64,000 bases of DNA. It comes from Mesorhizobium sp. WSM4311. GTDB taxonomy: Bacteria; Pseudomonadota; Alphaproteobacteria; Rhizobiales; Rhizobiaceae. The notes under the pieces were generated by a model that was given only the letters and a program-made list of their open reading frames with translations, had not been told where the DNA came from and did not search any database. Positions within the stretch are counted from its first letter, which is position 1. Each line of letters opens with the position of its first letter. A program made the translations under genes and the position numbers. Positions 8,148 through 17,224 of the stretch are shown here, piece after piece. The stretch covers positions 118,650 through 182,649 of the forward strand of contig NZ_NSFV01000010.1 in assembly GCF_002295115.1 (NCBI RefSeq), read 5' to 3'.

Positions 8148-8851
8148 TGCTGCTGGAGACGCGCGCCCTCACCGCGAATTACGGCCAGTTCCGGGCGCTG
8201 TTCGGCCTGGATATCTCCGTGGCGGCGGGCGAGTGCGTGGCGATCATCGGCGCCAACGGCGCGGGAAAGTCCACGCTGATGCGCTCGATCACGGGCGTGA
8301 TCCGCAACGAGGCCGCCATGGTTCTGCACCGGGGCGAGCCCATCGGCGCGCTGTCCTCGGCCGAGATCATGAAGCGCGGCATCGCCATGGTGCCGGAAGG
8401 GCGCCGGCTCTTTGCCTCGCTGAGCGTCGAGGAAAACCTGGTGATCGGCGGGCAGGCGCGCAAGGCGCCGGGGCCGTGGAGCCTGGAGGCGGTCTACGAC
8501 CTCTTCCCGATCCTGCGCGAGCGGCGCAAAAACCCCGGCACGGCGCTCTCGGGCGGCCAGCAGCAGATGGTCGCGATCGGCCGGGCGCTGATGTCCAATC
8601 CTGAATTGCTGCTGTGCGACGAGATCAGCCTCGGCCTCGCGCCCGTCGTCATCCGCGACATCTACGCAGCACTTCCCAAGGTCCGCGAAAGCGGCGCCGC
8701 GATGGTGCTGGTGGAGCAGGACATCGGCAAGGCGCTGGCGGTGGCCGACCGTGTCTATTGCATGATGGAGGGCCGCGTGACGTTGGTCGCCAAGACGGCC
8801 GATGTCACGCGCGAAGAAATCCATTCCGCCTATTTCGGGGTGGCGGCATGA
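8147..8851 (+). CDS. ABC transporter ATP-binding protein, LivF type (importer 1)
   Basis: A 234-residue ATPase with Walker A GANGAGKST, signature ALSGGQQQMVAIGRAL and Walker B LLLCDEISLGLAP. The motif GIAMVPEGRRLFASLSVEEN is diagnostic of LivF-type subunits. It starts at an ATG overlapping the LivG-type stop; the longer frame upstream lies inside that gene. It is followed by a 58-base gap before the permease. Confidence 0.9.
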   Translation: MLLETRALTANYGQFRALFGLDISVAAGECVAIIGANGAGKSTLMRSITGVIRNEAAMVLHRGEPIGALSSAEIMKRGIAMVPEGRRLFASLSVEENLVIGGQARKAPGPWSLEAVYDLFPILRERRKNPGTALSGGQQQMVAIGRALMSNPELLLCDEISLGLAPVVIRDIYAALPKVRESGAAMVLVEQDIGKALAVADRVYCMMEGRVTLVAKTADVTREEIHSAYFGVAA

Positions 8852-8909
8852 CGAGGCAGTCCCGCATGCCCGCGCAATTTTCCCGCCGCCTGATGACGGG
8901 GGCGCGGCG

Positions 8910-9773
8910 ATGATCTGGCTGGACACCCTCGTGCAGGGAATGCTGCTGGGCGGGCTCTATGCGCTGTTCGCGGCGGGGCTGAGCCTGGTCTTCGGCATCA
9001 TGCGGCTGGTGAACCTCGCCCATGGCGACCTTATCGTCTTTGCCGCCTATCTGGTGCTGATGGGCGTCACGCTGCTTGGCCTGTCGCCCTGGGTCGCCGC
9101 GCTCATCGCCATGCCGGTGATGTTCATGCTTGGCTGGCTGCTGCAGGCCGCCGTGCTGAACCGGGTGCTTGGCAAGGATATCCTGCCGCCGCTTCTCGTC
9201 ACGTTCGGCCTGTCGGTTGCCCTGCAGAATGGGCTGCTCGAAGCCTTTTCCGCAGACAGCCGGCGCATTCCGGCAGGCGCGCTGGAGGGGGCCTCGCTCG
9301 ATCTCGGGCTGGTCACGGTGGGCGTGATGCCGCTGATGACCTTTGCGTCCGCGATCTGCGCCATCGTGGCCTTGAACGGGCTCTTCTATCACACCGCCCT
9401 CGGCCGCGCCTTCCGCGCCACCTCGGACGACGCCGTGACGGCGGGCCTGATGGGGATCGAGCCGAAACGGGTGTTCGCCATCGCCACCGGGATCGCGATG
9501 GTCGTGGTGACGCTGGCGGCGCTCTATCTCGGCATGCGGGCGAACTTCGATCCCTCGATCGGGCCGGCGCGGCTGATCTATGCCTTCGAGGCGGTGATCA
9601 TCGGCGGCCTCGGCAGCCTGTGGGGAACGCTTGCGGGCGGGATCATCATCGGCGTGGCCCAGACGGCCGGCGCGGCGGTGAATCCGGAATGGCAGATCCT
9701 GGCGGGCCACATCGCCTTTCTGGCCGTGATGCTGCTCAAGCCGCGGGGCCTGTTCCCGCGCGCAGTGGATTGA
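8910..9773 (+). CDS. ABC transporter permease, LivH type (importer 1)
   Basis: A 287-residue hydrophobic inner-membrane protein with about eight membrane segments. It begins MIWLDTLVQGMLLGGLYALF and carries the family features GLSLVFGIMRLVNLAHGD and AVIIGGLGSLWGTLAGG. The start at 8910 aligns with the paralogous permease at 17211; in-frame codons further upstream (from 8802) overlap the LivF-type gene and are rejected. It forms the channel with the LivM-type protein downstream, 7 bases away. Confidence 0.88.
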   Translation: MIWLDTLVQGMLLGGLYALFAAGLSLVFGIMRLVNLAHGDLIVFAAYLVLMGVTLLGLSPWVAALIAMPVMFMLGWLLQAAVLNRVLGKDILPPLLVTFGLSVALQNGLLEAFSADSRRIPAGALEGASLDLGLVTVGVMPLMTFASAICAIVALNGLFYHTALGRAFRATSDDAVTAGLMGIEPKRVFAIATGIAMVVVTLAALYLGMRANFDPSIGPARLIYAFEAVIIGGLGSLWGTLAGGIIIGVAQTAGAAVNPEWQILAGHIAFLAVMLLKPRGLFPRAVD

Positions 9774-9780
9774 GGGCGGC

Positions 9781-10830
9781 ATGTATCGGCTGACAACCCG
9801 CACCCGCGCCGGAACTGCCACGGAGATCGCCGTGATTGTTCTCGTCGTGGCCGGGCTCGCCTTGCCCGCCGTGACCTCGCGCGGTGTCATACAGGACCTG
9901 TTCTTCATTCTCACCATGCTGACGCTGGCGCAGATCTGGAACCTGCTGGCGGGTTATGGCGGTCTCGTCTCGGTGGGTCAGCAGGCCTTCGTCGGCATCG
10001 GCGCCTATGCGATGTTCGCCGGCGTGATCCTGCTCGGCTGGAACCCGGTTGCCGCGATCCTGCTGGGCGGCCTTGCGGCGCTGGCTCTGGCCGTTCCCAC
10101 GGCCTTCTTCGCCTTCCGCCTGCAGGGCGCCTATTTCGCCATCGGCACCTGGGTGATCGCCGAGGTGACGCGGCTGCTGATCGCGCAATGGAAGGCGCTC
10201 GGCGGCGGCACCGGCACCTCGCTGCCACGCGAGGCGACCAGCAATATCATGGGCACGGATGCGATCCGGACGCTGTTCGGCGTGCGCGAAGCGGCCGCGC
10301 GCGACATTCTCGCCTATTGGCTGGCGCTGGCGCTGGTCGTGGCCGTCACCGGCTGCATCTACTGGCTGTTGCGCAGTCGCCTCGGGCTGGCGCTGGCGGC
10401 CGTGCGCGACAATGTCGATGCGGCCCAGGCGGTCGGCGTCGATGTCCGGCGGCTCAAATGGGCGGTGTTTCTGATCGCCGCGGCCGCCACCGGACTGACC
10501 GGCGCGCTGATCTTCGTGCAGACCGCCCGCATCTCGCCGGAGGCGGCCTTCGCCGTCACCGACTGGACGGCCTATGTCATCTTCATCGTCGTCATCGGCG
10601 GCATCGGCACCATCGAGGGACCCATCGTCGGGGTGCTGGTGTTCTTTGCGCTGCGTTCAGCGCTGGCCGACTACGGCAGCTGGTACCTGATGACACTCGG
10701 CCTCGCCGCCATCGCGGTGATGCTGTTCGCACCGAAGGGGCTGTGGGGGCTGATTTCGGCCCGCAGCGGCCTGCACCTGTTTCCGGTCCGCCGCAGGCTG
10801 GCCGGTCCTAAGATCGAGGGAGGACATTGA
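9781..10830 (+). CDS. ABC transporter permease, LivM type (importer 1)
   Basis: A 349-residue hydrophobic permease with the LivM signature GLVSVGQQAFVGIGAYA near residue 60 and GGIGTIEGPIVGVLVFF near residue 275. About ten membrane segments are apparent. It ends with LFPVRRRLAGPKIEGGH, and its stop overlaps the ATG of the FAD monooxygenase, so transporter and catabolic genes are one transcription and translation unit. Confidence 0.88.
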   Translation: MYRLTTRTRAGTATEIAVIVLVVAGLALPAVTSRGVIQDLFFILTMLTLAQIWNLLAGYGGLVSVGQQAFVGIGAYAMFAGVILLGWNPVAAILLGGLAALALAVPTAFFAFRLQGAYFAIGTWVIAEVTRLLIAQWKALGGGTGTSLPREATSNIMGTDAIRTLFGVREAAARDILAYWLALALVVAVTGCIYWLLRSRLGLALAAVRDNVDAAQAVGVDVRRLKWAVFLIAAAATGLTGALIFVQTARISPEAAFAVTDWTAYVIFIVVIGGIGTIEGPIVGVLVFFALRSALADYGSWYLMTLGLAAIAVMLFAPKGLWGLISARSGLHLFPVRRRLAGPKIEGGH

Positions 10831-12584
10831 TGGCGGATATCGAAACCGACGTGCTGATCGTGGGCACGGGCCCGGCCGGCTCGGCCACGGCGGCACTTCT
10901 CGCCAGCTGCGGCGTGGCCAACATGGTCGTGAACCGCTACCGCTGGCTGTCGAATACGCCGCGTGCCCACATCACCAACCAGCGCACCATGGAAGTGCTG
11001 CGCGACCTCGGGCCGGAGGTCGAGGCCGAGGCCGTGATGCACGCCTCGCCGCAGGAGCTGATGGGCGAGAACGTGTTCTGCGAAAGCCTGGCCGGCGAAG
11101 AGCTTGGCCGGATGAAAAGCTGGGGCACCGACCCGCTCTCCAAGGCTGAACATCTCCAGTCGTCGCCGTCCTTCATGAACGATCTGCCCCAGACCTTCAT
11201 GGAGCCGATCCTGTTCAAGACGGCGTGCGCGCGCGGCACGCAGGCGCGCATGAGCACCGAATATGTCAGCCATGTCCAAGATGCGGACGGCGTCACCACG
11301 ACCTGCCACGACAGGCTGTCGGGCAGGGACTTCACCGTGCGGTCGAAGTTCCTCGTCGGCGCCGATGGCGGCAACTCGCTGGTGGCCGAGCATCTGGGCC
11401 TGCCTTTCGAGGGCAAGATGGGCGTCGGCGGGTCGATGAACATCCTGTTCCGGGCCGATCTTTCGAAATACGTCGCGCACCGGCCAAGCGTCCTCTACTG
11501 GGTCATGCAGCCCGGTGCCGATGTCGGCGGGATCGGCATGGGTCTCGTTCGCATGGTGCGGCCGTGGAACGAGTGGCTCATCGTCTGGGGCTACGACATC
11601 AACCAGCCGCCGCCCGATGTGACGCCCGAACTGGCAACCGGCGTCGCGCGCCAGCTGGTCGGAGATCCCGAGCTCGAGATCGAGCTCCTGGGCGCCAACA
11701 CCTGGACCGTGAACAACTGCTTCGCCACCCACATGCAGAAGGGGCGGGTGTTCATCATGGGCGACGCCGCGCACCGGCATCCGCCCTCGAACGGGCTTGG
11801 CTCCAACACGTCGATCCAGGACGGGTTCAACCTCGCCTGGAAACTCGCCAAGGTCGTCAAAGGGCAGGCGGGGATCGGGCTTCTGAATAGCTACTCGGCC
11901 GAGCGTGCGCCGATCGCGCGCCAGATCGTGACGCGCGCGAACCAGTCGATCGCCGAGTTCGGCCCGATCTTCGAGGCGCTCGGCATGGATGGAGGCGTGG
12001 ATCACGACAAGATCCAGAGGAACATGGAGGCCCGCGCCGACGCCACACAAGCCGCCGAAACGCAGCGCGAGGCGCTGCGCAAGGCTATCGCCTTCAAGAA
12101 ATACGAGTTCGATGCCCATGGCGTCGAGATGAACCATCGCTATGCGTCGGGCGCCGTGGTGACCGACGGCTACCCCGAGCCGGCTTTCGAGAAGGATCGC
12201 GAGCTGCACTATGCGCCCACGACCTGGCCCGGCGCGCGCCTGCCGCATGTCTGGGTGTTCGAGCGCGCGGGCAGGAAGCTCTCGACACTCGACCTTTGCG
12301 GACATGGCGAGTTCACGCTGTTGACCGGCATTGGCGGCGAGGCGTGGCTCGCCGCCGCGGAGACGGTCGCCGCGGAACTCGGTCTGCCGATCCGCACCCA
12401 TGTGATCGGCCCGCGCCGCCCGATCGAGGACCATACCGGCGACTGGGCGCGCGCACGCGAAATCCGCGACTCCGGCTGCCTGGTGGTGCGCCCCGACCAT
12501 CACGTCGCCTGGCGTTCCGAAACGCTGGCGGCCGATCCGGCGACCGAGCTGCGCCGCGTCTTCAAATCCGTTCTGGCGCGCTGA
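10830..12584 (+). CDS. FAD-dependent aromatic monooxygenase (phenol 2-monooxygenase / TfdB-like)
   Basis: A 584-residue class A flavoprotein hydroxylase. Key motifs are the FAD-binding VGTGPAGSATAALLA (residues about 11-25), the DG motif in LVGADGGNSLVAE (about 175), and the GD motif GDAAHRHPPSNGLGSN (about 315). A thioredoxin-like C-terminal domain follows, as in phenol hydroxylase and 2,4-dichlorophenol 6-monooxygenase (TfdB). It would add a hydroxyl to a phenol using NAD(P)H and O2. The ATG at 10830 has GGGAGG 6 bases upstream; a TTG 3 bases earlier is less likely. Located directly before the second hydroxyquinol dioxygenase gene, it probably makes that enzyme's substrate. The exact phenol (resorcinol, a chlorophenol or other) cannot be read from sequence. 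Confidence 0.87.
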   Translation: MADIETDVLIVGTGPAGSATAALLASCGVANMVVNRYRWLSNTPRAHITNQRTMEVLRDLGPEVEAEAVMHASPQELMGENVFCESLAGEELGRMKSWGTDPLSKAEHLQSSPSFMNDLPQTFMEPILFKTACARGTQARMSTEYVSHVQDADGVTTTCHDRLSGRDFTVRSKFLVGADGGNSLVAEHLGLPFEGKMGVGGSMNILFRADLSKYVAHRPSVLYWVMQPGADVGGIGMGLVRMVRPWNEWLIVWGYDINQPPPDVTPELATGVARQLVGDPELEIELLGANTWTVNNCFATHMQKGRVFIMGDAAHRHPPSNGLGSNTSIQDGFNLAWKLAKVVKGQAGIGLLNSYSAERAPIARQIVTRANQSIAEFGPIFEALGMDGGVDHDKIQRNMEARADATQAAETQREALRKAIAFKKYEFDAHGVEMNHRYASGAVVTDGYPEPAFEKDRELHYAPTTWPGARLPHVWVFERAGRKLSTLDLCGHGEFTLLTGIGGEAWLAAAETVAAELGLPIRTHVIGPRRPIEDHTGDWARAREIRDSGCLVVRPDHHVAWRSETLAADPATELRRVFKSVLAR

Positions 12585-12594
12585 GGAGGATCCC

Positions 12595-13482
12595 ATGACC
12601 GACGAACACGAACACGGCTATTTCACTGAAGCCAACTCGGCCGAAGTCGTCGTGGCGCGCAACAAGAACGCCAAGGACCAGCGGCTCGGCCAGGTCATGG
12701 AGGTCATCACCCGCAAGCTGCACGAGGCGGTGAAGGAGATCGAGCCGACGCAGGAGGAATGGTTCGAGGCGATCATGTTCCTGACGCGGACGGGCCAGAT
12801 CTGCAACGAGTGGCGGCAGGAGTACATCCTGCTGTCGGATATCCTCGGCGTCTCGATGCTGGTCGATGCGATCAACAACCGCAAGCCGTCCGGCGCCTCG
12901 GAATCCACCGTGCTGGGGCCATTCCATGTCGCCGACGCGCCCGAACTGCCGATGGGCTCGAACATCTGCCTCGACCGGAAGGGCGAGCCGATGTTCGTGC
13001 ATGGCCGCATCCTCGACACCGAGGGCAACCCGATCGCTGGCGCCAAGATCGATGTCTGGCAGGCCAATGACGAGGGCTTCTACGATGTGCAGCAGAAGGG
13101 CATCCAGCCCGACTTCAACCTGCGCGGCGTCTTCCGTACTGGTGCGGACGGACGCTACTGGTTCCGCGGCGCGAAGCCCAAATACTACCCGATCCCGGAT
13201 GACGGGCCGGTCGGCAAGCTGCTCGGCGCGCTGGGGCGCCACCCCTATCGCCCGGCGCATCTCCACTACATCGTCGAGGCCGAGGGTTTCGACGCGCTGA
13301 CCACGCACATCTTCGATCCGGATGACCCGTATATCGATACGGACGCCGTCTTCGGCGTGAAGCAGAGCCTGCTCGCCGAATTCCGCAAGGTCGAAGACGC
13401 CGAGGCCGCGGCGAAGGCCAAGGTTGCCGCGCCGTTCTACGACGTCGAGTTCGATTTCGTGCTTTCGCGAAAGAAGAAGTGA
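12595..13482 (+). CDS. Intradiol ring-cleavage dioxygenase (hydroxyquinol 1,2-dioxygenase type), copy 2
   Basis: A 295-residue paralogue of the enzyme at 2485. Iron ligands are Tyr163 (GFYDV), Tyr198 (KYYPIP), His222 and His224 (PAHLHY), and the substrate-site segment YPIPDDGPVG follows the family pattern. The spacing Tyr-35-Tyr-24-His-2-His is the same as in copy 1. The start follows GAGGAGGATCCC, 10 bases after the monooxygenase stop. Copy 2 looks closer to bona fide hydroxyquinol dioxygenases (YPIP), while copy 1 has YTLP, so the two may differ in substrate range. Confidence 0.9.
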   Translation: MTDEHEHGYFTEANSAEVVVARNKNAKDQRLGQVMEVITRKLHEAVKEIEPTQEEWFEAIMFLTRTGQICNEWRQEYILLSDILGVSMLVDAINNRKPSGASESTVLGPFHVADAPELPMGSNICLDRKGEPMFVHGRILDTEGNPIAGAKIDVWQANDEGFYDVQQKGIQPDFNLRGVFRTGADGRYWFRGAKPKYYPIPDDGPVGKLLGALGRHPYRPAHLHYIVEAEGFDALTTHIFDPDDPYIDTDAVFGVKQSLLAEFRKVEDAEAAAKAKVAAPFYDVEFDFVLSRKKK

Positions 13483-13552
13483 CCCCCGCGCCGTGGGTGC
13501 CGCGAAGGCGCCCGCACGCAGGTCGGTATCGCGCAAAAATGGGAGGAAACTG

Positions 13553-14371
13553 ATGGCCGCACTTGAGAAGATGTTCGATGTCAGAGGCAAGTCGGTGATC
13601 GTCACCGGTGGCGCCAGCGGCATCGGCCAGGCCTATGCAGAGATCATGGCCGAGCATGGCGCGAAGGTCTGCATCTTCGACCTGAACCCCGCCGGGCTGG
13701 ACAAGACCGTCGCCGCGATCAGGGCCGCGGGCGGCGATGTCTGGGGCCAGGTCGTCGATGTCGGCGACCGCGCGGCGATGGCCCAAGCCTTCGACAAGGT
13801 GGCCGACAAGGCGGGCTCGATCGATGTCGTGTTCGCCAATGCCGGGATCGACGCCGGACCGGGCTTCAACAGCCCGACCGGCGAGAGGAACCCCGAGGGC
13901 GCCATCGAGAACCTGGCTGACGAGCACTGGGACAAGGTGATCGAGATCAACCTGACTTCGGTCTACACCACCATCAAGCATGCCGTCCGGCACATGAAGC
14001 CGAATGGCGGCGGCCAGATCATCGTCACGTCGTCCATCGCCTCGCTGATCAACGAGAGCATCGTGGGCACGCCCTACATGCCCGCCAAGGCCGCGGTGAA
14101 CCATCTCGTGCGCCATATGGCGATGGAACTCGGCGCCTACAACATCCGCATCAACGCCATTCTGCCCGGCCCGTTCATCACCAACATCGCCGGTAGCCGG
14201 CTGCGCAATCCGGCCGACCGCCAGGCCTTCGAGGCCCAGTCGCTCGTCGGCCGCATCGGCGATCCGGAGGAGATCAAGGGGCTGGCGCTATACCTGGCGT
14301 CGCCCGCCGCGTCCTACGTCACCGGCTCGCTGATCGTCATCGATGGCGGCTCGCTGCTGCGCATGACTTGA
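13553..14371 (+). CDS. Short-chain dehydrogenase/reductase (SDR)
   Basis: A 272-residue classical SDR. The cofactor motif TGGASGIGQ lies near residue 19, ANAG near 95, the catalytic Ser in VTSSIAS and the YxxxK pair in YMPAK. An acidic residue after the second strand (CIFDLNP) suggests NAD rather than NADP. The ATG at 13553 follows GGGAGG. It sits between the second dioxygenase and the second transporter. Its substrate is unknown; a dihydrodiol, a side-chain alcohol or a carbonyl intermediate is possible. Confidence 0.85.
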   Translation: MAALEKMFDVRGKSVIVTGGASGIGQAYAEIMAEHGAKVCIFDLNPAGLDKTVAAIRAAGGDVWGQVVDVGDRAAMAQAFDKVADKAGSIDVVFANAGIDAGPGFNSPTGERNPEGAIENLADEHWDKVIEINLTSVYTTIKHAVRHMKPNGGGQIIVTSSIASLINESIVGTPYMPAKAAVNHLVRHMAMELGAYNIRINAILPGPFITNIAGSRLRNPADRQAFEAQSLVGRIGDPEEIKGLALYLASPAASYVTGSLIVIDGGSLLRMT

Positions 14372-14437
14372 AGGAGCTTTGAACCGACGCCGGTCTCGTC
14401 GAGGGGACGGGCCGGCTTAACCCAGGGAGGAAATGAC

Positions 14438-15745
14438 ATGACCTACTACAACAGACTCGTGAAATCGGGTTTGCCCAGCCGCCGGACCGTGCTGAAGGGG
14501 ATTGGGGCCGGTGTTGCGGCCGCCAGTACGCTGGCCATGCCGCGCTATGTGCGCGCCGCGACCGCTGGCAAGATCAAGCTTGGCTATCTCAGCCCCACCA
14601 CCGGTCCGCTCGCCCTCTTCGGCGAGACGGACGGCTACACCTTGCAGAAGATCCGCGCCCTGCTCGGCGGCCAGCTGCAATGCGCCAACGGCAATACCTA
14701 CGAGATCGAGATCCTCGATCGCGACAGCCAGTCCAATCCGAACAAGGCATCGGAAATCGCCGGCAACCTCATCCTGAACGACGAGGTGCACCTGCTCGTT
14801 CCGGCTTCGACCACCGACACGATCCTGCCCGCGGCCGAACAGTCGGAACTCTATGAGACGCCGTGCATCTCCTCGGGCGCGCCCTGGCAGGCGGTGATCA
14901 TGCCGCGCGGCGGCGGCAAGCAGACCTTCGACTGGACCTACCATTTCTTCTGGGGTCTCGACGAAGCGCTGAACACCTTCGTCGGGCTCTGGAACCATCT
15001 GGAGACCAACAAGAAGGTCGGGATGCTGTTTCCCCAGAACATCGACGGCGAGACCTGGGGCAATGACGAATACGGCCTGCCGGCGCCGACCCGCAAGGCC
15101 GGCTACGACGTCGTCGTGCCCGGCTACTTCCAGCCGCGCACCAATGATTTCTCCGCCCAGATATCCGAATTCAAGAAGCAGGGTTGCGACATCATCGGCG
15201 GCATCACCTATCCGGACGATCTGAAGACCTTCGTCACCCAGTGCAACCAGCAGGGCTTCAAGCCGAAGGCGGTCACGGTGGCGGCGGCGCTGCTGTTCCC
15301 AGGCGGCGTCGAGGCGATGGGTCCGCTCGGCGCCGGCATGTCCTCCGAGGTCTGGTGGACGCCGGCCTTCCCGTTCAAGTCGTCGCTGACCGGGCAGGTC
15401 AGCCGCGACATCGCCGACCAGTGGGAAGCCGACGCGAAGCGGCAGTGGACGCAGCCGCTGGGCTATTCGCATGCCTTGCTCGAGGTCGCGCTCGACATAT
15501 TGAAGCGCTCCTCCAATCCGCTCGACCGCCAGGCCAACCGCGACGCGCTGGTCGCCACCGATCTGCAGACGCTGGTCGGCCACATCAAGTTCGACGGTTC
15601 GCCGCACAAGAACATCTGCAAGACGCCGATCTTCGGCGGCCAGTGGGTGAAGGGCGAGAAATGGCCCTACGACCTGAAGATCGTCGACAACACGGTCAAT
15701 CAGCTCTTCGCGCCCCAACAGGCGATCAAGCCGATCGCCTGGTGA
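14438..15745 (+). CDS. ABC transporter substrate-binding protein, branched-chain-amino-acid/aromatic type (importer 2)
   Basis: A 435-residue periplasmic binding protein and a clear paralogue of the one at 6097: both share GYLSPTTGPLALFGET-like starts, DSQSNPN and FWGL segments. The N-terminus has an extended twin-arginine signal (SRRTVLKG near residues 14-21) and a cleavage site near YVRAA. It is preceded by GGGAGG. It heads the second complete importer (to 19096). Two such proteins in one island suggest two different aromatic ligands. Confidence 0.87.
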   Translation: MTYYNRLVKSGLPSRRTVLKGIGAGVAAASTLAMPRYVRAATAGKIKLGYLSPTTGPLALFGETDGYTLQKIRALLGGQLQCANGNTYEIEILDRDSQSNPNKASEIAGNLILNDEVHLLVPASTTDTILPAAEQSELYETPCISSGAPWQAVIMPRGGGKQTFDWTYHFFWGLDEALNTFVGLWNHLETNKKVGMLFPQNIDGETWGNDEYGLPAPTRKAGYDVVVPGYFQPRTNDFSAQISEFKKQGCDIIGGITYPDDLKTFVTQCNQQGFKPKAVTVAAALLFPGGVEAMGPLGAGMSSEVWWTPAFPFKSSLTGQVSRDIADQWEADAKRQWTQPLGYSHALLEVALDILKRSSNPLDRQANRDALVATDLQTLVGHIKFDGSPHKNICKTPIFGGQWVKGEKWPYDLKIVDNTVNQLFAPQQAIKPIAW

Positions 15746-15746
15746 C

Positions 15747-16499
15747 ATGAGCAGGGACGCGGACGGATCCATGGATAGGGCAATCCTGCTGACGGCGCGC
15801 GGCGTGTCGAAGTCCTTCGGCGCCGTCCGCGTCCTGCATGAGGTGAGTTTCGACGTGCATCGGGGCGAGGTACTGGGCATCCTCGGCCCGAACGGGGCGG
15901 GCAAGACGACGCTGTTCAACATGATCAGCGGCGATTTGAAGGCATCCGGCGGCGAGATCCAGCTCGGCGACACGGCGCTGCGCGGCGAGCCGCCCTTCCG
16001 TCGCTGCCAGATGGGAATCGGACGGACCTATCAGATCCCGCGTCCTTATTCCGGCATGACCACCTTCGAGAACCTGCTGGTCGCCGCCGCGTTCGGCGGC
16101 GGCCGGTCGGAGAAGCAAAGCTATGCTTTCTGCGCCCAGGTGCTGCGCGATTGCGAGCTTTCCGACAAGGCCAATGTCTCGGCCGGCGCCCTGCCGCTGC
16201 TCGACCGCAAGCGGCTGGAACTGGCGCGCGCGCTGGCGTCGGATCCGAAGCTGCTGCTGCTGGACGAGATCGCGGGCGGGCTGACCGACGATGAATCGAA
16301 AGCGCTGGTGGCGCTGGTGCGCCGCATCCGCGACCGCGGCATCACCATCATCTGGATCGAGCACGTGCTGCACGCGCTGCTGGCGGTGGCGGACCGGCTG
16401 TTGGCGCTGAACTTCGGCGAGAAGATCGCCGAAGGCGTGCCCGCCGAAGTGATCGCGCTGCCCGAGGTCCAGCGCGTCTATATGGGGATCGAGGCATGA
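15747..16499 (+). CDS. ABC transporter ATP-binding protein, LivG type (importer 2)
   Basis: A 250-residue ATPase with Walker A GPNGAGKTT, the variant signature LPLLDRKRLELARAL and Walker B LLLLDEIAGGL. It is closely similar to the LivG-type protein at 7431. The ATG at 15747 is 1 base after the binding-protein stop; an in-frame ATG at 15771 would give a protein aligning more exactly with its paralogue and cannot be excluded. It ends in a 4-base overlap with the next gene. Confidence 0.88.
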   Translation: MSRDADGSMDRAILLTARGVSKSFGAVRVLHEVSFDVHRGEVLGILGPNGAGKTTLFNMISGDLKASGGEIQLGDTALRGEPPFRRCQMGIGRTYQIPRPYSGMTTFENLLVAAAFGGGRSEKQSYAFCAQVLRDCELSDKANVSAGALPLLDRKRLELARALASDPKLLLLDEIAGGLTDDESKALVALVRRIRDRGITIIWIEHVLHALLAVADRLLALNFGEKIAEGVPAEVIALPEVQRVYMGIEA

Positions 16500-17224
16500 C
16501 GGCCGTTCTTTCCACCCACGGGCTGCTGGCCCGCTATGGCGATTTCCAGGCGCTCTACGGCATCGACATCGAGCTGCACCAGGGTGAGGCCGTGGCCCTG
16601 ATCGGCGCCAACGGGGCAGGCAAGTCCACCCTCCTGCGTTCGATCATGGGCCTGCTCCCGGTTGGGCGCGAGATGGTGCGGCTGCACGGCGACCCTGTCG
16701 GTGGTACCGCGACCGACCGCATGGTGCAGAAGGGCGTCGCCATCGTGCCGGAGGGCCGCCGCCTGTTCACCGGCATGTCGGTCGAGGACAATCTGCGCGT
16801 CGCCATCGACCAGGCCGCGCGCATGGGCGCCAAGGGCGGATGGACGCTGCCACGGCTGCACCAGCTGTTCCCGATCCTCAAGGAGAAGGCCCGCACGCAG
16901 GTGCAGAGCCTCTCGGGTGGGCAGCAGCAGATGGTGGCCATCGGCCGCGCGCTGCTGTGCCAGCCGCGCGTGCTGCTTTGCGACGAGATCAGCCTCGGCC
17001 TTGCGCCCAAGGTGATCCGCGAGATCTATGCCGCCTTGCCCGAAATCCGTGCCACCGGGACGGCGATGATCGTGGTCGAACAGGATGTCGGCCTCGCCCG
17101 GACCGCCTCGGACCGTCTCTACTGCATGCTGGAGGGGCGCGTGACCCTGACCGGCAGGTCGGCCGAAATCACGCGCGAGCAGATCGGCAAAGCCTATTTT
17201 GGAGCGGGCCATGGAGTGGTTTGA
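16496..17224 (+). CDS. ABC transporter ATP-binding protein, LivF type (importer 2)
   Basis: A 242-residue ATPase with Walker A GANGAGKST, the LivF motif GVAIVPEGRRLFTGMSVEDN, signature SLSGGQQQMVAIGRAL and Walker B LLCDEISLGLAP. It starts at an ATGA overlap with the LivG-type gene. The 3' end overlaps the permease gene at 17211 by 14 bases, showing tight coupling. Confidence 0.9.
   Translation: MTAVLSTHGLLARYGDFQALYGIDIELHQGEAVALIGANGAGKSTLLRSIMGLLPVGREMVRLHGDPVGGTATDRMVQKGVAIVPEGRRLFTGMSVEDNLRVAIDQAARMGAKGGWTLPRLHQLFPILKEKARTQVQSLSGGQQQMVAIGRALLCQPRVLLCDEISLGLAPKVIREIYAALPEIRATGTAMIVVEQDVGLARTASDRLYCMLEGRVTLTGRSAEITREQIGKAYFGAGHGVV

Noticed and set aside
8852..8909. Possible small gene between the LivF- and LivH-type genes
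   Set aside because: The in-frame extension of the permease (from 8802) is antisense-like and absent from the paralogue at 17211; too short for a separate gene.
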